Shown: positions 1 to 6,623 of the stretch, in pieces | How positions within the stretch are numbered: the first letter of the stretch is position 1 | Layout: each line of letters opens with the position of its first letter | DNA from: GCA-2683825 sp965662355 | Lineage (GTDB): Bacteria; Planctomycetota; UBA1135; GCA-002686595 | Assembly: GCA_965662355.1 (NCBI GenBank) | Contig: CBFIHP010000002.1 | Span: forward strand, 368,043-432,042 | DNA length: 64,000 nucleotides | Direction: 5' to 3' | Translations under genes and position numbers: made by a program | The notes under the pieces: model-generated | What the model was told of the DNA's origin: nothing | Databases searched by the model: none | Seen by the model: the letters and a program-made list of their open reading frames with translations, nothing else

Positions 1-602
1 TTCACGTCGACCGCTTGCAGACGTGTCTGGGCACGTTGCGAGCGTGCATGGAGGCGTATTTCTCGGAGGAGGCCCACCGCTCGGTGGTCGACGTGCTCGA
101 GTTGCGACGGCGCACGTCCTTCGAGCCGGCCTTCCTGTCGATGCTCCTCTCCGAAGAGGAGGCCCGCGGAGCGCTCGAGGTCTTGCCGGGCGGGAAGATC
201 CGGCCCAGCGGGCGCGAGCTCGAACTCGAGCCCGCCGTTCGCGCTCTTGCCGAGACGGTCGAGACGCGTTTCGCGGAAGCGCGCTTTCAACCGCCCTCGA
301 TCCCCGAACTGGCCCAGCAGGCGAGCACCGCCCCCAAGGACATCGACCAGGTACTCGAGATTCTCGTCGATGCTGGGCGGATCGAGCGCCTGGGTGGGGG
401 GCTCTTTCTGGCGCGCCCGGTGGCCGACGAAGCGCGCGAGGCGATCACGCAGAATTGCCAGCGCAACGGCAAGCTCGAGATTCCGGAGTTGCGGGACCGG
501 CTGGGGACGACGCGCAAGTTCCTGATTCCGATCCTCGAGTACTTCGACACGGTCGGGCTGACCATCCGCCAGGGTGGACACCGCGTGTTGAAGAAACGCT
601 GA
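1..602 (+). CDS. selB: Selenocysteine-specific elongation factor SelB, C-terminal part (5' end outside window)
   Basis: SelB is the EF-Tu-like GTPase that delivers selenocysteyl-tRNA to UGA codons followed by a SECIS hairpin; its C-terminal winged-helix domains bind the hairpin. The frame is open to the window edge (HVDRLQTCLG...), so the GTPase domains lie outside. About 200 residues are visible and look like tandem winged helices. The last one contains the family-typical ending RKFLIPILEYFDTVGLT followed by RQGGHRVL, resembling the SelB WH4 recognition helix. The stop abuts the stop of the opposing gene in a TGATCA palindrome. Its presence implies that the genome decodes UGA as selenocysteine, which bears on the gene at 61150-63498. 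The identification rests on C-terminal similarity alone. Confidence 0.85.
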   Translation, partial: HVDRLQTCLGTLRACMEAYFSEEAHRSVVDVLELRRRTSFEPAFLSMLLSEEEARGALEVLPGGKIRPSGRELELEPAVRALAETVETRFAEARFQPPSIPELAQQASTAPKDIDQVLEILVDAGRIERLGGGLFLARPVADEAREAITQNCQRNGKLEIPELRDRLGTTRKFLIPILEYFDTVGLTIRQGGHRVLKKR

Positions 603-1592
603 TCAGAGTCCGCGTTTTTCCAGCTCGGCGACCAGGATCTCGGCGCCCCGCAAGAGCTCCTGCGACGTGGTCGTGAAGAGCTCCGTCGAGATGGCGATCA
701 CCCGTTTCCCACGAATGGCTCGCATGTTCTCGAGCCCTTCTTGGGCGTAGAGAAAGGCCGCGGTCGGGGGGGACTTGGCGTCGCTGTGGGCTCCGTCGAC
801 CACGATGACATCGGGGTCCATGCGCAGGAGTCCCTCGAGGTCGAGGCTCTGGTATTCGATCAACCCCGCACTCGCCGCCGCGTTTTCCAACCCCGCCAAC
901 CCGAACAGGATGTCCGCTGTCGTCCCCGAACCCGCGACCGTTCCACCGGTGCCGAGGTTCGTGTAGCTGATCGCCCGCAGGCCCGCAAATGGAGAGCGCG
1001 AACGCAAGGCCTCGATTCGCAGCCTCTGCTGTTCGATGATCCGCTCTGCCCTGGACTCGACGTCCAGGATGCGTCCGAGGACGAGCAAGGCTCGATCGAT
1101 GTCCTCCCAGCGCCGCGGTAGGGGGAGTAGCACGACCGGGAGGCCCTCGTTCCGCAGCAGGGCCGTGACGTCGGCTTTTTGCCAGGCGTGCACGAGGATC
1201 AGGTCGGGTTCGAACGGCAGGATGGTCTCGGCGCCGTAGCTCCCGAAATGCGGCAGCTCGCTCCAGCTTTTCAGATCGGGATCCGCCGAGCGCAGGCGGG
1301 AGTACTCGTTGCTCTCCTTGGGCAATGCACGAATCCGATCGGCGTCGACGAGCACGCTGAGCATGTCCACGAAGGCCGCGTTGGCGGGGAGGATCGCGCG
1401 CGGTGTCGAGGGGAATTCCAGGGTCTCGCCGTCCGGGAACACCACTCGAAACGCGGCTTCGCCGGGTTCGCGCTGGATGTCTGGCCAGGCGGCCACGCCA
1501 TCGCGAATCGTCGCCGAGGCAGCCGAACGCAGCCCAAGCATGAGCGCGACGAGCCCCACAGCGAAAAGGATCCAGATGAGAAAAGTCTTCAC
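603..1592 (-). CDS. Periplasmic substrate-binding protein, Fe-siderophore/cobalamin ABC transporter type (BtuF/FepB-like)
   Basis: 329 residues. It starts with a hydrophobic N-terminal segment (MKTFLIWILFAVGLVALMLG) that is a signal peptide or anchor. A class III periplasmic-binding fold follows: FPSTPRAILPANAAFVDMLS, a lobe with ESNEYSRL, ILPFEPDLILVHAW, a long linking helix, then MDPDVIVVDG and IRGKRVIAIS. These are typical of the Periplasmic_binding_2 (TroA/BtuF) superfamily, which captures ferric siderophores, haem or cobalamin outside the cytoplasm. No permease or ATPase is adjacent, so the substrate cannot be assigned. It converges on selB with no intergenic space. Its upstream region (1593-1805) is shared with the divergent gene at 1806. 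Confidence 0.75.
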   Translation of the reverse strand: MKTFLIWILFAVGLVALMLGLRSAASATIRDGVAAWPDIQREPGEAAFRVVFPDGETLEFPSTPRAILPANAAFVDMLSVLVDADRIRALPKESNEYSRLRSADPDLKSWSELPHFGSYGAETILPFEPDLILVHAWQKADVTALLRNEGLPVVLLPLPRRWEDIDRALLVLGRILDVESRAERIIEQQRLRIEALRSRSPFAGLRAISYTNLGTGGTVAGSGTTADILFGLAGLENAAASAGLIEYQSLDLEGLLRMDPDVIVVDGAHSDAKSPPTAAFLYAQEGLENMRAIRGKRVIAISTELFTTTSQELLRGAEILVAELEKRGL

Positions 1593-1805
1593 GGTGTTTT
1601 TAAGCGGAACGCTGTAGGAGCGTCGTAGCGCGGATCCGAGTGTGTGTCAACGGTCCCAGGCCCTGCGTGCCCGGAAGCCGGGCGGCAGCCGGGCTTCTTT
1701 TCTCGGATTCGCCCCTCGGGTGATTCACGGGGTCGGACCGATAGGTGAAACGACCGTCCTCCTTCGAGAGGACACGCCCTCCTCCTATATAGACAAGCCG
1801 GCGCC

Positions 1806-3812
1806 ATGCACGCAGAAGAGTTCGACTTCAGCGAAGACGATTCTGACGACGACATCCAGGAAGAACGCTTCTCGTTCGCGGAAGAGTTGTCCGAGACAAC
1901 AGAGCCTCCGAAGCTCCTGGATGACGTCGAGGTTCCCGAGCCTCCCACGCCCAGTTCCGACTTCCCGTCGATTTCGCTGGTTGGCGAGGGGGATGGCGTG
2001 CCCGCGCCGGTACCCGCGCCGCAGGAGTCCTTGTCCCATTCGCAGGCGCAGCCCCAACCAGCGGGCGAAGTGCACGATCTCGGCGCTCACGATCTCGGCG
2101 CTCACGATCTCGGTGATCACGATCTCGGTGATCACGATTCAGGAACGCCATCGGGTGTTCCCATGAGTCTCCAGGGCGAGGACCCGACGTTGCCGCACAC
2201 GCCTGAGCCCCTCCAGGACCCGGGCGTCGCCGACCTCTTCCACGTGGAAGAGGCCCAGGCTCCCGAGCTGAGCTCGGAGTTCCATGGCGAGCCCCACGAT
2301 GCTGGAGGGCATATCGAAGAAGACGGGGGAGGTGGCAACCGCCCCGCCCGAGGCGCGCGCCAGATTTCCGCGGGGGAAATCCTCAGCGGCGACTTCCACG
2401 GCGGGATCAACGCGGGGGACTTCCTTGGTCTCGATACCGAGTTCACCGGTCCTCCCGACCCGCTGGGTTCGGTGCAGGAACTCGTGAATCTTCAGCCGAG
2501 CTATCCGCCGTCCTATGAGGACGACTTCGACGAGTCGAACAGCTCGGGCTATGACGATCCCGACGCGCCGGTCTTCGGTAACCCCTCGGATTCCAGTGCC
2601 GCGGGCTTTGCGCCTCCTGCGGATCCCTACGACTCCGACGAGGAGTTCGAGGGCGAGGAGGAACTTCAGGAGATCGCCTACGAGGAGCCCCGGAATGGCC
2701 CGCTCCGTCTCGTCCTGGTGACCCTCTTCTGTGCGCTGCTCGGTGCCAGCGGTGTGTTCTATGCGCCCAAGATCATCTCGGGTGAGTTGAACGTGCCCGG
2801 CTTCGGATGGGTCCAGAACTTCTTCCCGGCGAACGAAGGGGTCGAGGTTGCAAGCGGCCCTTCGGGGGCAGTCACCCCTCCTGTTTCGGACACGAATTCG
2901 CCCGGGGCCACGAATACGACCACGGATTCCGTCACGCTGCCTCCGGTGTCCAACGCCGACCCATCGAACTCGCTCGACCCTGCGGGGACAGACCCTGTCG
3001 ATCCGACGCCCACGGGCATCGTCAGCAACACGGTGGATCCCGATCCGCTCGTCGAGCCCCCGCTCGTCGCGGACACGACAAGCGTGACGGACCCGACCGG
3101 TGTCAATGCGCAGGATCCGCTGGGCGACATGACGCAGAATCCCGGCAACACGAACGCCGACTCGCTCGTCGATACAGCGAACACGACACCCGTGGGAACG
3201 AATCCGCTGACTGTCGTCGTCGAATCTCCGAGCGTCGCTTCGGGTGACTCCGCCGTTCCGCCCTCGGGTGGCGTCGGCAACCTGCTCGAGAACCTCCTTG
3301 GCGGGAGCGAACCCGTTGGACAAACAGGCTTTCCCGATCTCAACGCTCCGAACATCAGTTGGATCTCCGACGACCGCCTGGACATGATCTGGCGCGGTGA
3401 GGAAATCCCCGAGGGCGCGATCGATGGACCGGTGCAGACCCTCATGCCCCATGTGGGCAGCGTGCGCGTCACGATGCACTCCGAGCAGATCTTCGAAGGC
3501 CGGCTCTATGCCGCTGGCCAACGAGGTATCTGGCTCGAATTCGCGAGCGGCCGTATCAGGCTGCCCAGCGAGGGCATCGACGAAATCGAGCGCTTGGCTG
3601 AGGATCCCAATGCGGTTCACTCCGCGGAGACCGCGGCAGCGAATGGCAAGCGCGTACGTGTGAAGGTGCCCGGAGGGTTAATCTTCGGACGCGTCCAGAA
3701 GCAGCACGGTGCGTTGGTCACGATCAAGACCGACAATGGCGCACGCGTCGTCGTCGAGAGCCATCTGGTCGAGGCCCTGGGGGCGCGACGTGCGGTCCTG
3801 ATCCACCGCTAG
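1806..3812 (+). CDS. Acidic single-pass membrane protein with tandem repeats and a duplicated C-terminal beta module
   Basis: 668 residues, function not recognised. The N-terminal ~290 residues are very acidic and low in complexity, including a five-residue unit DLGAH/DLGDH repeated four times. A single membrane helix follows (LRLVLVTLFCALLGASGVFY, about residue 300). Next comes a Pro/Thr/Asp-rich linker of ~200 residues, then a folded C-terminal domain. That domain appears to be an internal duplication: GSVRVTMHSEQIFEGRLY...LPSEGIDEI and GKRVRVKVPGGLIFGRVQ...VESHLVEAL have the same strand pattern, suggesting two small SH3/Sm-like barrels. The orientation suggests a cytoplasmic acidic tail and an extracytoplasmic tandem module. 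The start was chosen as the ATG at 1806, with TATATA at 1786-1791 as a possible -10 very close to it. A strong terminator follows the stop. Confidence 0.7.
   Translation: MHAEEFDFSEDDSDDDIQEERFSFAEELSETTEPPKLLDDVEVPEPPTPSSDFPSISLVGEGDGVPAPVPAPQESLSHSQAQPQPAGEVHDLGAHDLGAHDLGDHDLGDHDSGTPSGVPMSLQGEDPTLPHTPEPLQDPGVADLFHVEEAQAPELSSEFHGEPHDAGGHIEEDGGGGNRPARGARQISAGEILSGDFHGGINAGDFLGLDTEFTGPPDPLGSVQELVNLQPSYPPSYEDDFDESNSSGYDDPDAPVFGNPSDSSAAGFAPPADPYDSDEEFEGEEELQEIAYEEPRNGPLRLVLVTLFCALLGASGVFYAPKIISGELNVPGFGWVQNFFPANEGVEVASGPSGAVTPPVSDTNSPGATNTTTDSVTLPPVSNADPSNSLDPAGTDPVDPTPTGIVSNTVDPDPLVEPPLVADTTSVTDPTGVNAQDPLGDMTQNPGNTNADSLVDTANTTPVGTNPLTVVVESPSVASGDSAVPPSGGVGNLLENLLGGSEPVGQTGFPDLNAPNISWISDDRLDMIWRGEEIPEGAIDGPVQTLMPHVGSVRVTMHSEQIFEGRLYAAGQRGIWLEFASGRIRLPSEGIDEIERLAEDPNAVHSAETAAANGKRVRVKVPGGLIFGRVQKQHGALVTIKTDNGARVVVESHLVEALGARRAVLIHR
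2073..2138 (+). repeat. 15-bp tandem repeat inside the acidic membrane protein gene
   Basis: Four consecutive 15-bp units of the form CACGATCTCGGCGCT / CACGATCTCGGTGAT plus a partial fifth unit. They are in frame and encode HDLGA/HDLGD. The pairwise arrangement (two GCT units, then two GAT units) suggests duplication by slippage. Confidence 0.9.
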
Positions 3813-3834
3813 GAATCCAGACAGCAAAACTGGA

Positions 3835-3872
3835 CGGGCATGGAGGCCAGCCGGCCTCCATGCCCGTTTTTT
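3835..3872 (+). terminator. Intrinsic terminator
   Basis: A perfect 14-bp stem (CGGGCATGGAGGCC with its complement) and a 4-nt loop AGCC are followed by six T, 22 bp after the stop of the gene at 1806-3812. Confidence 0.92.
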
Positions 3873-4021
3873 GTACAGGGGCGACGGTCTGCGGGCGTTC
3901 CTCCCCGGATTCCAGCGTTCGGGTCCTGACGGACGAGGAACGAAGCTCGAATTCGGGGGTCACCGGGGCTTTCGAGTAGGGTAGTTGTCACAGAAAACCA
4001 CTGTCCTCCTCAGTTTCGTAC

Positions 4022-5548
4022 ATGCTGCACGGTCTCCACTTTCTACTGCCGCTCCTCTTCCTGATTCCCGGCCCTGGTGCGTCCAGCTCCGATGACGAGA
4101 TCGTCAAGGAATTCAGGCGCTACTTCAGGAAGTACAAGGACACACCCACGCGCGTCGAGGCGGTCGCCGCCCTGGAGGAGGCCCAGAGCCCCGCCGTCGT
4201 GGACGTCCTGCTCCCTGTCCTCGGGGACAAGGAGGTCGAGGTCGTCGAGGCCGCGATCCAGGTCCTCGCGCGCTTCAAGAACGACGCGCAGATCAACCAT
4301 CTGCTCTTGAAGCTCGAATCGGACAAGGACGCCAGGCGCCGGATCGGCATGCTGCGTGCCGTCGAAAAGGCGGGCTATCCGGGGGCCCGCGATATCGTTT
4401 TGCCCTTCCTCGAAGATCGCAGCTGGGATGTACGGCGTCGTGCGATCCAGTCCCTGCAGAAGCACAGGGGTGCAGATATCGAGGCCGCCATCGCGCCATT
4501 GTGTGACGACGGTGAGGTGGCCGTGCGTTGCGCTGCGCTCGATGCTCTGGCGCACTTCAAGTCCGAACTCGTGTTGACGCCGGCGCGCACGGACCTCGTG
4601 CACGCCTCCTGGCAGGTCAAGGCCAGCGCTATCGCAGCTCTCGCGCGGGTTCGACACATCGATTCCATCGAGCCCTTGCTGGAGCGACTGGCCCAGGAGG
4701 ATGGACGCCTACGCCAGGACTGCGGTGCTGCGCTGGCCGAGATCACCGGGCGAAACTTTGGTGAGCGGGTCGATGCCTGGAATCACTTCTGGAACACCTA
4801 CAAGGGCCGCTTCAAGATCCCCACGGATGCCGAGCTCGCGATACTGCGCGAGAAGCAACGCGAGCGTCAGGAGGCCTACACTCCGCCCGGTGCCGTTTCC
4901 TACCACGGCGTGTCGACGCCCAGTCGCTCGATCATCTTCGTCATCGACGTCTCCGGTTCCATGGAACAAGAGATCACGGAGAAGGAGCTCTTCGCGGAGG
5001 GCAACTACCCGACCTTCCGTCGCATCGACATCATCAAGACCGAGTTGCTCCGAACCATCGAGGGCCTCGAGTCCTACGTGACCTTCAATGTGCTGGCCTT
5101 TGCAAGTGAGGTGAAGCCGTGGAAGAAGGGGCTCGTCAGGGCCAACCCGCTGAACAGGTCCAGCGCCATGACCTGGATCAAGCGCCTGGAAGCCATCGGT
5201 GGCGACTCCAAGCAAGAGCTGGCCAGGGCCGGTCTCGTCGGAGCCGCCAACCTCGAAGCCGGCAAGACGAACTCCTTCGGGGCCCTGATGGTTGCCCTCG
5301 GCGTGGACGAGAAGAAGGGCATCCAGAAGGGCTACGAGGTCAAAGTCGATACGCTCTTCTTCCTCTCTGATGGCTACCCCTCCCACGGCAAGTTCATCGA
5401 GACCGACGACGTCTTGCGTGAAGTTCGAAAGGCCAACCAGCTCCGGGGGGTCGTGATCCACACCATTGCCCTGGGCGAATTCGAAAAGGACTTCATGCGC
5501 CGCCTGGCCCAGGAAAATGGCGGCGTCTTCGTCGACCTCGGGTCCTGA
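4022..5548 (+). CDS. Secreted HEAT-repeat protein with C-terminal von Willebrand factor A domain
   Basis: 508 residues. A signal peptide (MLHGLHFLLPLLFLIPGPGASS) is followed by five or six HEAT-type helical repeats (about residues 30-245; for example VVDVLLPVLGDKEVEVVEAAI and DIVLPFLEDRSWDVRRRAIQ). A vWA domain occupies about 300-508 with the metal-ion-dependent adhesion motif DVSGS at 309-313 and the later DGYPSHGKF loop. HEAT arrays bind proteins and vWA domains usually make metal-dependent protein contacts, so a scaffold or adhesion role outside the cytoplasm is likely. No enzymatic motif is visible. The combination occurs in planctomycete genomes, but I know no characterised example. Confidence 0.85.
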   Translation: MLHGLHFLLPLLFLIPGPGASSSDDEIVKEFRRYFRKYKDTPTRVEAVAALEEAQSPAVVDVLLPVLGDKEVEVVEAAIQVLARFKNDAQINHLLLKLESDKDARRRIGMLRAVEKAGYPGARDIVLPFLEDRSWDVRRRAIQSLQKHRGADIEAAIAPLCDDGEVAVRCAALDALAHFKSELVLTPARTDLVHASWQVKASAIAALARVRHIDSIEPLLERLAQEDGRLRQDCGAALAEITGRNFGERVDAWNHFWNTYKGRFKIPTDAELAILREKQRERQEAYTPPGAVSYHGVSTPSRSIIFVIDVSGSMEQEITEKELFAEGNYPTFRRIDIIKTELLRTIEGLESYVTFNVLAFASEVKPWKKGLVRANPLNRSSAMTWIKRLEAIGGDSKQELARAGLVGAANLEAGKTNSFGALMVALGVDEKKGIQKGYEVKVDTLFFLSDGYPSHGKFIETDDVLREVRKANQLRGVVIHTIALGEFEKDFMRRLAQENGGVFVDLGS

Positions 5549-5574
5549 AAGCTCGCATAGCGGGTCGAGGGGCC

Positions 5575-5603
5575 TTGACCCCCCTGGTCCCCGTAACTAG
5601 GCT
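5575..5603 (+). promoter_or_regulatory. Putative sigma70-type promoter of tRNA-Pro
   Basis: TTGACC, a 17-bp spacer and TAGGCT, ending 14 bp before the tRNA 5' end, which is the expected geometry for a short pre-tRNA leader. Confidence 0.55.
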
Positions 5604-5617
5604 TACGCGCCCTTTGT

Positions 5618-5694
5618 CGGGGTGTGGCTCAGCTTGGTAGAGCGCTGCGTTCGGGTCGCAGAGGTCGGAGGTTCAAATCCTCTCACCCCGACCA
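5618..5694 (+). tRNA. tRNA-Pro, anticodon CGG
   Basis: 77 nt with encoded CCA. The acceptor CGGGGTG pairs with CACCCCG, discriminator A, then CCA. The anticodon arm is CTGCG-TTCGGGT-CGCAG, giving anticodon CGG (reads CCG). The T arm is GGAGG-TTCAAAT-CCTCT. The C1-G72 pair is typical of bacterial tRNA-Pro. CCG is a common proline codon in G+C-rich genomes. Confidence 0.96.
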
Positions 5695-5727
5695 TCCATT
5701 GGGTTGTGCCGGCGGGGCCCTGCGGGC

Positions 5728-5934
5728 CTATTCGGAACGCTTCGCGGGGAGGTTGCCAGCTCCCGGCCGTTCGCGCTTCATGCGCTGCAGGAGGGCCTGG
5801 ATGGCGGGAATGCAGCCGCCACAGCTCGTGCCGGCCCGACAATGAAGGGTCACGTCACCGAAGCTCGCCTCGCCCTTGGAGGCACAGCGGCGGATGTCCT
5901 TGTCGGTGGCGACGTTGCAGTGACAGACGATCAT
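5728..5934 (-). CDS. bfd: Bacterioferritin-associated ferredoxin (Bfd-like [2Fe-2S] protein)
   Basis: 68 residues. Cysteines at 4, 6, 38 and 41 (MIVCHCN...CRAGTSCGGC) match the C-x-C...C-x2-C ligand set and spacing of Bfd. In Enterobacteria and Pseudomonas, Bfd docks on bacterioferritin and passes electrons to its haem so that stored iron is released as Fe(II). The gene is divergent from the bacterioferritin gene. A Fur-box-like palindrome lies 26 bp upstream of its start, consistent with induction under iron starvation. The C-terminal tail (RPGAGNLPAKRSE) is longer and more basic than the cluster-binding core needs. Confidence 0.88.
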   Translation of the reverse strand: MIVCHCNVATDKDIRRCASKGEASFGDVTLHCRAGTSCGGCIPAIQALLQRMKRERPGAGNLPAKRSE

Positions 5935-5959
5935 GGTGCTTTTCTATCGACGCGCCGCT

Positions 5960-5978
5960 ATTGAGACGCATTCTCAAT
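5960..5978. promoter_or_regulatory. Fur-box-like palindrome upstream of bfd
   Basis: ATTGAGA-CGCAT-TCTCAAT is a perfect 7-bp inverted repeat with a 5-bp centre. The right half ATTCTCA and much of the left fit the 7-1-7 form of Fur boxes (TGAGAAT-n-ATTCTCA). It is placed to cover the bfd promoter. No binding evidence exists; Irr- or DtxR-type repressors are alternatives. Confidence 0.5.
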
Positions 5979-6075
5979 GTAGCCTGTTTTCGCAAGTTGT
6001 GGATCCTCGTCTCACAAAAGCGACTCGGGGGGCAAGAATCTTCTCGGTGGCCCCCTAAACTGACCCCGGATCCTG

Positions 6076-6107
6076 GATGCGAAAAAACCAAGATGCGAAA
6101 AAACCAA
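6076..6107. repeat. Perfect tandem 16-bp duplication in the bacterioferritin leader
   Basis: GATGCGAAAAAACCAA occurs twice head to tail, ending 20 bp before the bfr start and just upstream of its ribosome-binding site AGAAGGA. Function unknown. The A6 tracts make it prone to slippage. Confidence 0.9.
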
Positions 6108-6127
6108 CCTAGAAGGACGCCGACCCC

Positions 6128-6598
6128 ATGAAGGGTGACCCCCAAGTCATCGAGGCCCTGAACGAGTGCCTCACCGCCGAACTGACAGCGATCAACCAGT
6201 ACTACATCCACTACAAGATGTGCGAGGACTGGGGTTACGCGGTGACCGCAAAGGAGAAGCGCGAGGAGTCCATCGACGAGATGAAGGATGCGGACAAGAT
6301 CATCGCTCGCATCCTCTTCCTGGACGGCGTTCCCAACATGCAGCGCTACAACCCGGTCCTCGTCGGCGAGTCTGTGCCGGAGATGCACAAGCTCGACCTC
6401 GAGCTCGAATACGGAAGCGTCGCACGCTTGAACAAAGCCGTGGCCTTGGCGCGCGATAAGGGTGACAACGGAACGCGGGAACTGCTCGAGGAGATTCTCG
6501 AGGGTGAAGAAGGAGCGATCGATCACCTGGAGGCCCAGCTGCACCTGATCCAGGAGGTTGGTGTGGAGCGCTACCTCGCCGAGATGATCAAGGAGTAG
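6128..6598 (+). CDS. bfr: Bacterioferritin, haem-type subunit lacking both ferroxidase histidines
   Basis: 156 residues, nearly the usual ~158. It keeps the four-helix ferritin fold and the haem ligand Met52 (IDEMKDAD). By E. coli Bfr numbering the ferroxidase ligands Glu18, Glu51, Glu94 and Glu127 are present, but His54 is Asp (EMKDAD) and His130 is Ala (EEGAIDH). An intact di-iron site is therefore unlikely. Such subunits are known in heteromeric bacterioferritins (Neisseria, Magnetospirillum), where one subunit binds haem and another oxidises iron. A second subunit should then be encoded elsewhere. The start is ATG at 6128 with AGAAGGA upstream. It lies divergent from bfd, its likely electron donor. 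Confidence 0.93.
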   Translation: MKGDPQVIEALNECLTAELTAINQYYIHYKMCEDWGYAVTAKEKREESIDEMKDADKIIARILFLDGVPNMQRYNPVLVGESVPEMHKLDLELEYGSVARLNKAVALARDKGDNGTRELLEEILEGEEGAIDHLEAQLHLIQEVGVERYLAEMIKE

Positions 6599-6623
6599 GC
6601 GGACGGCCGCAGGCCCGTCCGCG

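Noticed and set aside
2139..3620. 493-residue minus-strand frame opposite the acidic repeat protein
   Set aside because: Shadow of a long G+C-rich gene; Arg/Gly/Val-rich translation with no domain pattern.
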